A DNA stretch of 64,000 nt from Rhizomys pruinosus (taxonomy: Eukaryota; Chordata; Mammalia; Rodentia; Spalacidae): contig VZQC01013302.1 of NCBI GenBank assembly GCA_009823505.1, positions 2,325,765 to 2,389,764 on the forward strand, given 5' to 3'. The position numbers were made by a program, and so were the translations under genes. The notes under the pieces are model-generated. The model worked only from the letters and a program-made list of their open reading frames with translations. It made no database searches and was not told the origin of the DNA. Shown piece by piece: positions 31,741 to 43,234 of the stretch. How positions within the stretch are numbered: the stretch's first letter is position 1; each line of letters starts with the position of its first letter.

Positions 31741-32789
31741 CCTTTTCAGTCTCAGCATGTACTATGTCTGCCCCAGAATTTTGCATGTTTTCAGGTAAAA
31801 GGCAGCAATGTGCAGAGGCTAAGTCTGAGTTTATGTGCCGGGAATCTCTAACCAAGGAAGTCTCGCTCTCCAGAAAACAGGGTTAATTGATCATTAGGAT
31901 GACTTGCATCGACTGGACTTTGTCTCATTTTGGTATCAGATCTATTCCTTAATCTGCCAATTCCTATGTTGGGCACTAGGTTTACTCTTTGTTTTGGCCT
32001 TCACAGCATTTAAACTAGCATTTTGATGAATTGTTCTGCTAGGAGTACAAGACTACGGACTCTAGACATCACTCAGAGTTTAGGGTTCTGTATTCTTTCT
32101 TCCTTTCTCCCTTCTGAGCTTCACTACCCTTTTCCTTTCCCTCTCTTCTCCCCCCATAGGTTCTGAGGTTTTAGAACAGCCAAACATTAGCTTTCTGGAA
32201 ATTTGAATATTTAAACACAGCTAATCTGTATCTTCTTATCACCTCTGAGCAAAGATTCTTACCTTGATATCTTTTTCTAAGTATAGAAAAACATATCTGC
32301 CAAATATGCGGTATTTAAGTGTCTAGTCGGAATGAAGGCCAGCTTCCCCTATGTGCTTTTACATTTTGTTTTACCAACTGCTAAATCTGAACATTAAAAA
32401 CAAGGCCATCTTTAGAGTTTTAGAGTTAAAAGATAAAATTAATGAAGAAAAATCAAGTAATCTTAAAATGCTCTGAATCTTTTTTTTAGAGCAATAGCCA
32501 GATGTACATTTGATTCTCCTAGAACACATTTATGAAAATAATTTACTGAACATATGTATTGGTAATGAACTCTGCAGGATTGGTACTTATAACTCTCTAA
32601 TTGTGACATAAAAATACACTCAACACCAATGTCTTGGTACTCTGAGCATAATTGCTAGCTAAGCATATGATGTGGTGGTAGGTGGCAAGAATCACATGCA
32701 AAATTTGTATCTTGGTTTAGCTGGAGGGAGCTGTGAGAAGGTGAAATGCTTATTTCACAGAAGAAAGAATAGGCCTTTTAAAATTGTTT
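31741..32789. other. Unique DNA, no gene seen
   Basis: No supported feature. Confidence 0.45.
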
Positions 32790-33142
32790 TAGTTACTTTA
32801 TCATTGCTTTGATAAAAACCCTAACAAAACCAACTAATGAAGAAAGAGTTTAGTTTGGATAAATCCACAGGGACACAGTCCATCACAGCACAGAAGACAT
32901 GACATTAGGCAGGGAAGACATGGTGGCTGCAGCAGAACGCTGGCTTGCCATGTTCCATAAATGCTAAGAAGCAGAAAGCTAACAGGAAGTAGGGCCATGC
33001 TATAAAGATGCAAAGCCCACCTCCTAGGATATACTTTCATAAGTGAGGCCTCACTTCCTAAGGGTTTAACAGCTTTATTAGACAGTGGCACTGGTTGGGG
33101 ACCAAGTTTTCAAACCTCTGAGTCTATGGAGGTATGCTGGTG
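32790..33142 (+). mobile_element. Rodent medium-reiterated repeat (family Y)
   Basis: TTAGTTACTTTATCATTGCT, ACAGTCCATCACAGCACAG, GGCACTGGTTGGGGACCAAG and GAGTCTATGGAGG match the layout of the copy at 20974-21296. The 85-codon minus frame lies wholly inside it. Confidence 0.65.
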
Positions 33143-33352
33143 AACTTTTGTCAGCCTGCCACAAAGCAGAAACACCTGGAAGGAGGGAACCTCAATTGAG
33201 GAACTTCCTCCATTGGAATGGCCTGTGGCCACATCTGTGAGGCATTTTCTTAATTAATAATTGATGTAGGAGGGCTCAGCCCACTGCAGGTAGTGCCACT
33301 ACTGAGCAGATGGGCCTGGTATATATAAGAAAGGTAACTGAGTAGGCCAAAG
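33143..33352 (+). mobile_element. Rodent medium-reiterated repeat (family X)
   Basis: GGAGGGAACCTCAATTGAGG, CATTTTCTTAATTAATAATT and TATATAAGAAAGGTAACTGA form the reverse complement arrangement of the copy at 19281-19665. It directly abuts the family Y copy. Confidence 0.6.
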
Positions 33353-33378
33353 TAAGTAGATGGATATAATTATGTATA

Positions 33379-33712
33379 GATTTAAGACAAGGTCTCACTG
33401 TGGAGCCATGGCTGTCCTGGAACTCTTTTATTTATTTTATTTATTTTTTATGTGTACGAATGTACTGTCTGCATGTAGGTTTGTGCGCTGGCCACACGGA
33501 GGTCAGAAGAAGGTGTCAGATTCCCCTGGAACTGGAGTTAAAGATGGTTCTCAGCCGCCATGTGGGTGCTGGGGATTGAATCCGGGTCCTCTGCAAGAGC
33601 AGTCAGCACTCTTAACTGCTAGGCCATCTCTCCAGCCCAGGCCTGGAACTCTTTATATAGACCTGGCTAACCTCAAACTCAGAGTGCTGAGATTAAAGGC
33701 GTGTACCAACAT
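33379..33712 (-). mobile_element. B1 SINE, antisense, split by a B2
   Basis: The B1 halves lie at 33379-33428 (GACAAGGTCTCACTG to CCTGGAACTCTTT) and 33642-33712 (resuming at the same CCTGGAACTCTTT). The B1 is old and diverged. Confidence 0.9.
33429..33641 (-). mobile_element. B2 SINE, antisense, short subfamily, nested in B1
   Basis: Young B2 with TGGAGTTAAAGATGG signature. The TSD CCTGGAACTCTTT is exact at 33416-33428 and 33642-33654. The 123-codon plus frame through it is an artefact. Confidence 0.97.
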
Positions 33713-34776
33713 ATTTTGTTATAAGGGGTAAAGAGGTAAAAACTGAGGTGGTAAAACTTTTACAATTGGGCCCTGATGGCAGTATAGACTGGATGGGTTC
33801 TACTCAAGTGTTTGGCTAGCTCTCACATTAAATGTTCTAACACAGACATATCTGTGCTACCTTCAAGGTGCTCCAGATGCAAACATACATGTGCTTTCCT
33901 GCCCACAACAAGGCAGGAGGGTTCAAAGGAAGTTTTTCAGCTGCCATAGTTCAGATGCAGGCTTTAGTTTTTCAACCAAAGGTTATTTCTATCTACTTTT
34001 CTATAAACTAACTAAAAAGTATAATTTTTAAAAAGATTTGAAAAGAGAGCAGTACTCTTTGTGACTTGATAATACTGCTCCTGGAAGATATTAGGTTCTT
34101 AAATCAGAACACTTGTGCCAGCTGTGGGATATTTCCTTATGAATTGGTGGCCAGAGAGGCCCAAAGTGATTGCCATTGCTCTTGGTTACCCACCAGAACT
34201 AGATGATAAACCTCTGTTGTGAAGACATTATACCCACTGTGAGAACCCCAACACCAATCTGGCACTGAGCTAGAAACTTCTCCCTTGCTGGCTAGCATTT
34301 ATAGTGCCCACAGGTAATATGCAGGTTGCTATGAAAGAAATGTCATCTTACATATATTGCACTGCTTATAGAGTCTGATCTGTGTTCCAAAGTGTCCTTC
34401 AGTGTAGATCCATCCATTGGGCCATCAAGGGTCCCATCCTCTTGACAGGTATGGAAATGAAGTCATTGAAAGGTTGACCACCCTGCAGAAGAGGAGCTTG
34501 CATGGGGGTGGGTGTCAGGATACACACTCAGATCTGCCTGAACCCAAGGAGTCTCAGTGAAAAGTTCTTGAAAGAGGAGTGAGAACATTCCAGGAGAAAA
34601 TAAGAAAATGAGAGAGCTGACACGTGCACTGCTGACAGATGCTTTTTTAAATGGTCATTGCTCAAAAGTTTTGCTTCTTGAACCAAATAATCATTGATAA
34701 TTTAGGAGATGTTCCTGGGAGATATATCTGAGCATGGTGAAGCCTAGACCATAGCCAGGGTAAGAACACATATGTT
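33713..34776. other. Unassigned DNA, possibly an old repeat
   Basis: The stretch 34110-34530 (AATTGGTGGCCAGAGAGGCC, GAGAACCCCAACACC) reminds me of a rodent interspersed repeat, but I cannot place it. No gene is seen. Confidence 0.35.
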
Positions 34777-34920
34777 GGGACCTAGCGTAGTGGTGCACAC
34801 CTTTAATCCTAGCACTTGGGAGGCAAAGGCAGGCGGATCTCTGTGAGTTCAAGGCCAGCCTGGTCTACAGAGTGAGTTCCAGGACAGCTGGAGCTACAGG
34901 GAGACCCTGTCTCAAAAAGA

Positions 34921-34963
<43 letters not shown>
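34777..34963 (+). mobile_element. B1 SINE with a pure A tail of about 42
   Basis: Full B1 (GGCGGATCTCTGTGAGTTCA to GGGAGACCCTGTCTCAAAAA) followed by an uninterrupted A run to 34963. The clean tail implies recent insertion. I could not find a convincing TSD. Confidence 0.97.
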
Positions 34964-34965
<2 letters not shown>

Positions 34966-35383
34966 TAGCCATAGCGATTTAGGACCTTGATTGTTTATTC
35001 AGAGATAAAGACTTCAGAACATTGGCTCCTCCCAAGGCCTAAATACTCACCATAATATTTTTAAAAAGTTTTAAAAAGTTTTATGGATATTATCAATCCA
35101 CAAGCCAAGAATTGTTTTAGGGCACTGGAAAAGATGGAGGCAGTGGAGGCTAGATGGAACCAGTAAGGGCCAGAGCAGGCCAGTACAGACCAGTGTAGGA
35201 AGACTTTGGGGTCTGACAGGCCTTGGGGACTTAGATAAGGCAGGTTCTAAAGAATGAAATGGTCTGTCTACATCCTCACTCTCTACATGCCCTGGTGAAA
35301 CCTTAGAACATCTTTATTAGTTTTACCTATGATGCTTTCATTAGACATGCTATCATCCATGACATTTTTAGAGTCAACATTGT
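34964..35383. other. Unique DNA, no gene seen
   Basis: No supported feature. Confidence 0.45.
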
Positions 35384-35710
35384 GATAACTTAATCTTGAT
35401 TGCTAACTTGATTATAGTTAGAAGCATCCATCCAGCATAGGCTGACTGTAACTGTGAAGGAATTTCTGAAGAGGCTTAAATAAGGTCCACCTTGAATGTA
35501 GGTGGCACCGCACTATAGGGGAGGACAGTGGAGTATAAGAGTGGAAGGAGGAAGCAAGCCCAGCACAAATCTTGCCTTTTCCCTGGAGCTTGGCCGCCTT
35601 GAGATGAGTAGCTCTCCTTGCTGATTATGGTGTTCTTCTCAAAGCACATGGGGACAATCACCTATAGATCAATCCTTCCTCCCTAACTTGTTTCTACCAC
35701 TGTGATGAAG
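35384..35710 (+). mobile_element. Rodent medium-reiterated repeat, unnamed
   Basis: CTTGATTGCTAACTTGATTA at the start, AGGTCCACCTTGAATGTAGG, and TTTCTACCACTGTGATGAAG at the end resemble widespread rodent LTR-like or MER-type repeats. Family uncertain; the 61-codon minus frame inside is not a gene. Confidence 0.45.
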
Positions 35711-36539
35711 AAGGTCACCAGTGCAGGAAGATGGCAATGAGAGTGGATCAGTGCTGCCAGGAAACCTAGGCATATAGTTGCTAAGCCCTTTGGAACTTGT
35801 TTGTGGGATGAATTAGGAAGGGTTTGGAGAAATAGCTACAAAAATCCCATGGTTCTCTAAGAGATTAATGGGCAACTCTGGAAAGGTGACAAAGGGTTCA
35901 TTTTTGACCCTGATATACAATCCATCATGGCAAGGAAGGCATGGTGGCAGGAGCGTGAGGGGAGGCTGGTCACATTGTGTCCACAGACAGGAAACAGAAT
36001 GATGTTGGTACTCAGCTTGTTTTGTTTGTTGGATTCAGTTCAAGACCCCAGTCTACGGAATGATACCATCTATATTTAGGGTGTGTTTTCCCACCCCAAT
36101 TAACCTAATCTAGAAACTTCCCCACAGACATGCTCAGAGGTTTACTTTACTAGGTCATTCTAGATCCTCTCAATTTGACAATATTAACCACCACACATAT
36201 CAAATACAAATTCCACCTCATACCTTTCAGCTTCTGAACTCCATTCTCAGTCTTAGTGGATGAGGAGAAAAAGAACTTGTCCCATTATTGAGTAAACTCT
36301 TGACTACTGATTACCAGAATAAAAGAATGGGTTTAAAGTCTCAAAAAGGGAATAATAAATGCGGATAAGTATCATATGTTAGTTCTAAAAATGTGGTCAC
36401 ATTTAAATATGGGGAAAACATTAGCCAGTTATTCTTAGATTTAAATCATGGCTTCAGTGAAATGAAATCTAAACAGTAAACAGTAGCATTTGTAGTAGGA
36501 ATGTGTGCAGCAAGGGCAGCTAGAAAAGTGGGCAGTGCT
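35711..36539. other. Unassigned DNA
   Basis: The part around 35900-36200 (ACAATCCATCATGGCAAGGA, TTTGACAATATTAACCACCA) looks like another old family Y-type repeat. No gene. Confidence 0.35.
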
Positions 36540-37262
36540 TATTCCTAAGGCCAGGAGGCAGGACAGAAAAAGGGGAGAGCTAGGAAGCCAGTGAGCAGAT
36601 ATGGAGTCAGGAGGAGTGTGCACAGTGAGAGAAGTGGGCAAGATGGAAGAGTAGAAAGCAGATGGGGAGTGGCCAGTAAAACGCCCTGATCCTGTATTGA
36701 ACAGAAGAGGACATTTACAATGTGAAGAGTGGAGCAGAGAGTGAGCAGTGGTGGTGATATGGGAGAAGAATGTGGAGTGGAGATGGTGGGGAAGAGAGAG
36801 AGGAGTGGGGTCCAAAGGATGGAGAAATGTGATGGGGAATATGGAGAGGAGTGGGCAGCGAAGATGGGAACTAGAGACAGGAATGCAGGGTGATGGCGAT
36901 GGGCAGAGGGTAGAAAAAGAGGGGAATACGTGGGAGAGTAGGCGGTAGCAGTAGGTAAGAGCATGGAAAACTGGGTAGTAATGTGGGCAATGGGTAGGAG
37001 GATGGGAATCAGTGGTGAAGACTGGAGAGCTGAGTGGGTAGTTGTGATGGTGGTGAGGTAAGAAAATACTCAGTGAGAATCAGGGGGAAGAAGTGACAGG
37101 AGAAATTGTGTGTAAGAGTGTGAGCACTGATGAAGGGGAATGGGGAGTAGCATTGGCAGTGGATGTGAGCGGGGGTAGGAGAAAAGTAAGAGAAAGGTGG
37201 TGAGCCTTGCTAGCAGAGCGAGTAGTGATAGGATGGCAGGGATGAGAAGTGGGGCATCCCGT
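36540..37262. repeat. Purine-rich, strand-asymmetric block (degenerate minisatellite-like)
   Basis: About 720 bases with very few C on the plus strand and recurrent GTGGGCAATGGG, GATGGGAA, GGAGTGGG and GTGGTGA words. No fixed period is evident. Overlapping minus frames of 124 and 139 codons (Ser/His/Pro/Leu-rich) come from the composition and have no family resemblance. Confidence 0.75.
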
Positions 37263-37546
37263 AGACCATGATGGGTGGTATTTGAAATATGTCTTCCATT
37301 TCTACTTCAATATAAGATTTTTCTCTTTGGTAAATGTTCCTTCAGTGATTGTCACACTGAGCAGCAAGGAATATGAATGTAGTTTGGTCATAATGTCATG
37401 GCTATAAATAGAATGGTTTTCTGTAAAATCTTCCCCACAGCTCATAATGTTGACCATCCATCTTAGACTTCCTAGCCTCCACAACTTCTGTTGTTCATCA
37501 AGTACCCAATAAGTGGTATTCTTTGGCACTATAAATTTAGGATTAA

Positions 37547-37655
37547 GGACCAGGCATGATGGTACTGCCTTTAATCCCAGCATTTCCAAGGCAGAGGCAG
37601 GTGGATCTCTGTGAGATTGAGGCCAGCTTGGTCTACATAAGGACTCCCAGGCTAG

Positions 37656-37658
<3 letters not shown>
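37547..37658 (+). mobile_element. B1 SINE, 3' end replaced by (CT)n
   Basis: CCAGGCATGATGG to TCTACATAAGGACTCCCAGG, then the expected B1 end is replaced by CT repeats. Confidence 0.85.
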
Positions 37659-37693
<35 letters not shown>

Positions 37694-37757
37694 CATACTT
37701 CTTCCTCAGATCTTCTCGACTCTCACGTCAGTATCTTATATATATATATATATATAA
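37659..37757. repeat. (CT)n and (TA)n microsatellites
   Basis: CT repeats at 37659-37692 and TA repeats at 37735-37757, separated by about 40 bases. Confidence 0.97.
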
Positions 37758-38784
37758 TTACCTTACATATATAATTAACATATATACTACATGTAATGCT
37801 AAGGGGCATGACTGGGTAAGGAGCCTAAGCACCTGAGAATACTGTCTCTCTAGTAAGGCAACAAGAGGGGCCTTCCACATCCTGACACCAGCGTAGATGA
37901 GGTTTTGAGAAAGAGACACGAGATAATTACACAAAAACTTAGTGAAAAAAGAGAGTCAGAAATATGATAAATACTCCACTTTTTGGGCCGTTGATTCGAG
38001 GGCGTCATTTAATACTTTTTGGCAGCTTACTAGACCCTGGCATAAAACATGGTCAAATGTGGATTTTAAAGCTCTTCTGTGATGAGAATTTGTGTCCTTG
38101 TGAGTTTGTGGGATATTCTCCAAACTGTATTATTGAGACCACAGAGAATGCCTTCCCATCATCTAAGTGTTTGATTGATGCTATAATGAGACCTACTTTA
38201 ATACCAAAAGGAGACTAATGAGCTTATCTAAAAATACATGCACCAAATATCATTTTACAAACACAGAAGATGAAATTCAGGTTGAAGGAAAGAAGTTGAT
38301 ATCAATACTCACTGCTATATTCAGTCTTCTTCTACCTGTATTCATAAAGAAACAAGTTTACAACTGAAATGAAGAGCATAGTTCTTTAGCACACAGTTTA
38401 AATATGGGAGAAATTGCTTACAACATACTTTCTCAAAACAAATATTTTATGTTTCAGAATTTTTTCTGCCTCTCCTGAAACTGGAAGATTGATATATTTA
38501 AAACACTATAGCTTAATGGAAATTGTTGCCCCCAAAACATTTTGCTTTAAGTGAGGTGTTATTTGAACACCTGGCATAAAATTTCAGATAAAAATTACAT
38601 ATGTTTTTCTCACATATATAATTCTTTCTTAGCTCTTTACCTTTGGAACTTGAGAAAGAGAGTTGTCTAGAGTACATTATAAAACTATTAGAAACTTCTG
38701 TTTGGGTAGTGATGGCTTGCTTTATTAACAATAGAACTATTGTATGCTTTTCAGTGGCATATGATCACCTATTTTCTTTATTTT
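37758..38784. other. Unique DNA, no gene seen
   Basis: The 84-codon plus frame 37964-38218 (MINTPLFGPLIRGRH at the start) is unrecognised, without repeat overlap or visible splice context. Probably chance. Confidence 0.4.
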
Positions 38785-38946
38785 TTTTTATTTATTTTTT
38801 TTTTTTTGTCTTTTCGAGACAGGGTCTCCCTGTAGCCCAGCTGTCCTGGAACTCACTCTGTGAGACCAGGCTGGCCTTGAACTCACAAAGATCCGCTGCG
38901 CCTCTGCCTCCCAAGTGCTAGGACTAAAGGCATGCGCCACCACGTA
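38785..38946 (-). mobile_element. B1 SINE, antisense
   Basis: T-rich tail, GTCTTTTCGAGACAGGGTCT to GCATGCGCCACCACG. Nearly full length. Confidence 0.95.
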
Positions 38947-39002
38947 GCTTTTCATTCTTGATTAGAGAGTGCTTTTGGTTTCCGAAAATGTAAAAGTTTT
39001 TT

Positions 39003-40065
39003 TTTTTAATTTATTTTTATATGAGTGGTTTGTGTATTCATACATCATTGTCATCAATTCATTCAGTGCATATATTCCGCCCTTCTCCTTCCACCCACCA
39101 CCAGCCACCCCTACCCATCGCAGATCAGGCATTCTGCCCGTAAGTTTTCTGCATCTTTCTCTGCTTTTTTGTTTTGTTTTGTTTTCATTTTATTTTTTAG
39201 ACAATAGGTAATAATATTGTGAAGTACAAAGCATCCCTTCATGTAAAATACCAATTTGCAAAGCAGTTGTGCCCAAACCTCACACTAAGCTCATGGGTCC
39301 CACCATCCAGCAGGGGGGGCTTGTATTCAATCAAGTTGATCAAAAATGAGTGTCCAGTCATATTTGTTGTAGTTTCACCATTAACCCCATCGCAGCCCTT
39401 ACATTCTACCACGCCACCCCTTCCGCAAGATTGTTCCTAGGCTTCAGAAAAAGGGCACAGGTGGACTGAGAAGCAAAACACTCTACTTTCTCTGGAGCTG
39501 ATGTCTTGGTCTCAGTCAGTTCTGGCTGTTTTCTTTCAGGGCTGCCAGCTTGTCCAGGCTTAACTTTCGATCCTACTAATGAAGCACATGCAATTAGATA
39601 TTTAGGTATTTAAGCAGTAATAATTATAGCCTTGTTCATCCTACTTAATGAAGCACAACATAATTAGATATATGGGTATTAAACAGTACTAATTGTTATT
39701 GGTAGGTTACTTTGGTATAGACACAGATGTTTGGATGGTATGTCAATTATGATCTACATTTTCTTTCTGTCAAGTATGGCAGGGTCTTAGTGTGGTTTAT
39801 AACATCTCTAACATTAGAGGATGTAAGCTTGTGACATCAGCCGTGGGTTTTTCCTCCAAGGAGAGAGCTAATAGCCAATTAGATTGAGATATACAGACAT
39901 ATGGCTGCCACTGCTGCACAGTATTTCCGGCAGATGAGTGTAGCTGGTGCTGACGGGAGTCTTGGCTTGACTCAAGGAGACCTATATTTGCTTTATTGGT
40001 TTAGTGGTCTTTGGTAACACTCTCTGGCATCCCAGAGACCATCTGTATACTTGCAAGTGCAGTCT
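39003..40065 (-). mobile_element. L1 3'UTR module R3, antisense, truncated
   Basis: T-rich start at 38996-39010. From about 39215 it is colinear with module R2 (ACCAATTTGCAAAGC, CCCACCATCCAGC, TTCCGCAAGATTGTTCCTAG, AGACACAGATGTTTGGATGG, TTTCCTCCAAGGAGAGAGC). Similarity stops at about 40065, about half-way through the module. A short internal repeat (TCCTACTAATGAAGCACA-like at 39570 and 39637) sits inside. No ORF2 sequence accompanies it. Confidence 0.75.
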
Positions 40066-40597
40066 CCATACATGTTTTAAAATTCACATTTGGAACTAAC
40101 ACATTGCTTGACTTACTATGTGCTTTTAAGCTGTTTGCTACAAGAGCTGACAGCCATGGTAAGCACTCCACATGGAATGGAGGACATCTGCAGTGGCTGA
40201 ATTAGTCTAGATTAATGAACTCTCATTTCTAAGTACCTTCTAAGGCAAATGACCATACAGATGTTGACCATAAACTACTACAGATACTGTAGCTCTGTAT
40301 GTAGAAAAGAGCCTGGATCACCAGCTTTTGCTAGTACTTATTGGTTGGCTCTGGACCTTGCAGAATGCCAACTCTGCTTCATGTTTCATGTGCAGATGCT
40401 CCTTGAGACACTCCTGTTGTTGCACAGTTCATGAATTTTTCACCTCCAGAATGAAGAACTGTGTCTGCTTTTCCTATCGCAATCTATCCTTTGAACCCAG
40501 GACTTTGTTCACAAGAGCTTTGTTTTATATCATCCTTTATCAGTGGAAATTCTGGTTGGATGGAATAAAACCACTCTATATGTCCCTGATTTGCTAA
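40066..40597. other. Unique DNA, no gene seen
   Basis: Frames of 61-89 codons are unrecognised. Confidence 0.4.
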
Positions 40598-40614
40598 GAC
40601 ACATCTTTTTTAAA

Positions 40615-40835
40615 TAAATTTTTATTTATTTATTATTTTCTATGTGTAGGAATGTACTGTCTGCATATAGGTGGGTACACCCGTGTTGTGCAATGCCACG
40701 GAGGTCAGAAGAGGGATTCGGATTCCTCTGGAGTTAAAGATGGTTCTTAGCCACCATGTGGGTGCTGGGGATCAAACCCAGGTCCTCCGAAAGAGCAGTT
40801 GGTGCTCTTAACCGCTGAGCCATCTCTCCAGCCCC
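40615..40835 (-). mobile_element. B2 SINE, antisense, short subfamily, perfect TSD
   Basis: TSD GACACATCTTTTTTAAA is exact at 40598-40614 and 40836-40852. TGGAGTTAAAGATGG marks the short form, here with a further small deletion beside it. Confidence 0.97.
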
Positions 40836-40904
40836 GACACATCTTTTTTAAACACTGGTGTTTGCACTGTACTAAGGTATAAGACAAAGAGTTGTTTATA
40901 TTAA

Positions 40905-41210
40905 TTAGACATTCTCATGGCTATGACAAAATACTGACAAAAACAGCCTAAAGGAGGAGAGATTTCTTTGGGCCAGTGGCTTTAGAGAGTTCAGCTATGA
41001 ATCACAGCTCTGTCAATTGAAGGTCTGTGCTATGTCTGAACTTGTAGTGACAGGAGCATATGAAGAAGACAATTGTTTACCTTATAATGGACATAGAGTA
41101 GAGTGAGTTCAGGACTGGGGACATGGTGTAATTTTCAAAGGTGACAGTGACCTATTTCCTACAGGTGGGCCCCACCTAAAATTTCAACACCTCCCAAAAC
41201 AGCAGCACCA
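40905..41210 (+). mobile_element. Old medium-reiterated repeat (family Y-like)
   Basis: GCTATGACAAAATACTGACA, GGTGGGCCCCACCTAAAATT and CACCTCCCAAAACAGCAGCA recall the family Y pattern. Strongly diverged. Confidence 0.45.
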
Positions 41211-41476
41211 TGCTAGGCATAGTTGAGCCTGCCCCGACCAGTTCAGACTTCAACAATCCCTCCTACTTGAATCTTCAAAGCCATGCTTACTCCCCTGACT
41301 ATACAATCGCCAAAAACTTCTTTTATCCCCCTTCTTTCTTTCTTTTAAGAACTTACTGGAATTTTCATTTTGTAAATATTTACCTGGTATCTATTCAAGT
41401 TCCTGTTGGAGATTTCAATGGTTTCCAGTTTGTCTCAACTTTACGCAAACTCACAAGGTCCTTTGGATGAATTTCT

Positions 41477-41493
41477 TTTTTATTTTTTTTATT

Positions 41494-41571
<78 letters not shown>

Positions 41572-41759
41572 GTTGGTGCACCCGTGTCGTGCAATGCCAC
41601 GGAGGTCAGAAGAGGGTCTTGGATTCCCCTGGAACTAGAGTTCTCCAGGAATTGGAGTTACAGACGGTTCTTAGCCGCCATGTGGGTGCTGGGGATCGAA
41701 CCCAGGTCCTCTGCAAGAGCAGTCAGTGCTCTTAACCGCTAGGCTATCTCTCCAGCCCC
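41477..41759 (-). mobile_element. B2 SINE, antisense, long subfamily, perfect TSD
   Basis: TSD TGGATGAATTTCT at 41464-41476 and 41760-41772. The tail at left is (TTTA)n then about 45 T. The body has the long-subfamily duplication (ACTAGAGTTCTCC then AATTGGAGTTAC). The 109-codon plus frame is an artefact. Confidence 0.97.
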
Positions 41760-41772
41760 TGGATGAATTTCT

Positions 41773-42392
41773 AGAAGTGTGGTGTGCACTTATGTGCATA
41801 CATATCCACCACTATATCTGTAAGGAATATTGTCAGATTACTTTCCAAAAAGATCATGCCATATTGTATTTTCCGCCATCAGATTGTCAAAGTAGAAACT
41901 TTAATGTTCTCTTTCCAAAATAAGAGCAATTAAAAAAAAAAATCAACGCTTTCTCAGTTTACGAAGTAAAAATTTTAACTTTGTCTTGTTGAAGCTGGTG
42001 ACTTTTATTTACAAATGACTGTCTTTTGTATTTTACAATGCTACATTTCTTCATTAACTCCTCAACACATGACATGCCCATTTTCCTTAGCAGGTGTTTG
42101 CTTGCTAGTGATTTATGTCTGCTCTATAAATTAAGGTTATTAAACTTTTGTCCTCCACTGATGGGAGAATGCTTGCATCTTTGTTATCCATGAAAAGTTG
42201 GAATTAAAAACTCATTTTAATAGAAATTTAATGGGAATATATATTTAATCTTAGCATTAAAGAAAATTTTAAACAGTTTAAATATTTTCCTTCATTTGCT
42301 CAATTACTATATATTAGTTCATCTGTATTTAGACCATCAGGATTATTTGAGCCTGGGGTTTAAAACAGTAGGTTTTGTATTTTTAAAACTTG
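41773..42392. other. Unique DNA, no gene seen
   Basis: No supported feature. Confidence 0.45.
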
Positions 42393-42612
42393 GCATGAGC
42401 TAGAGAGATGGCTCAGTGATTAAAAGTCGTCTTGCAGAGGACCTGAGTTCAGTTCTCAGCACCCACGTGGCAGCTAACAACCCTCTGTAACTTCGGTTCC
42501 TGGGGATTCAGCGTCCTCTTCTGACACCCATAGGCATTACATTCATGGGTGTACTTACATACTCAAAACACTCATACACAGAAAAGAAAATTAATTAATT
42601 AATTTTAAAAAT
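42393..42612 (+). mobile_element. Old B2/B3 SINE
   Basis: TAGAGAGATGGCTCAGTGAT, CTCAGCACCCACGTGGCAGC and the tail AATTAATTAATTAATTTT. Diverged from the young B2 copies. Confidence 0.9.
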
Positions 42613-42743
42613 AACTTTTTTGCAAATGATTACAAAAAGCATACAGTATAACCACCAGCTCTTTTTAACTATTGTACAAAAACTTTATCTTTCTGCTTAA
42701 AACAGTTCATCCTTGATGTTGTTTGAATGCTTCTTACTTTTTA

Positions 42744-42860
42744 TTTCTATTCTTTTTTTTTTTTTTGGTCTTTTTGAGACAGGGTCTCCCTGTAGCCCCA
42801 GCTGTCCTGGAACTCCCTTTGTAGACCAGGCCGGCCTTGAACTCACAAAGATCCGCCTGA
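42744..42860 (-). mobile_element. B1 SINE, antisense, 5'-truncated, TSD
   Basis: It ends abruptly at AAGATCCGCCTGA, so the B1 5' part is missing. TSD TTCTTACTTTTTA at 42731-42743 and 42861-42873 shows that the truncation occurred at insertion. Confidence 0.95.
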
Positions 42861-43234
42861 TTCTTACTTTTTACATGCTGCTTTTTATTTTGCCTTTCAA
42901 AAAAATCAGAGTTTGAACTAAAGTATCTTATGTTACCACCTCTGCTCATAGATGTTCACTCACATTGCAGGAAAGCAGGATAAAGAGGGAGATGTTTATT
43001 GTCAGAGTTTAGCCTCAACATTTGCCTTCATGGTTAAACTTGAAGATCAGTTGTAATGCCATCCTTATATTTGATCTGGTATAATTTTAGATTAATACAT
43101 ATATTTATTAATATGGAAGTTTCATGCCTGCATACAATATATTTTGATCACATCCATTCCTTCTCTCTCCCTCTAAGTCCCCTCAGACACTCACAGCAAG
43201 TCTCCTTTCCAACTGCATATCCTTTTCTTTTTTT

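Noticed and set aside
31493..31855. 120-codon minus frame with long Glu/Lys runs
   Set aside because: It is created by the polypyrimidine simple repeats.
36441..36964. Minus frames of 124 and 139 codons
   Set aside because: They overlap each other in different frames in a C-poor purine block; composition explains the lack of stops.
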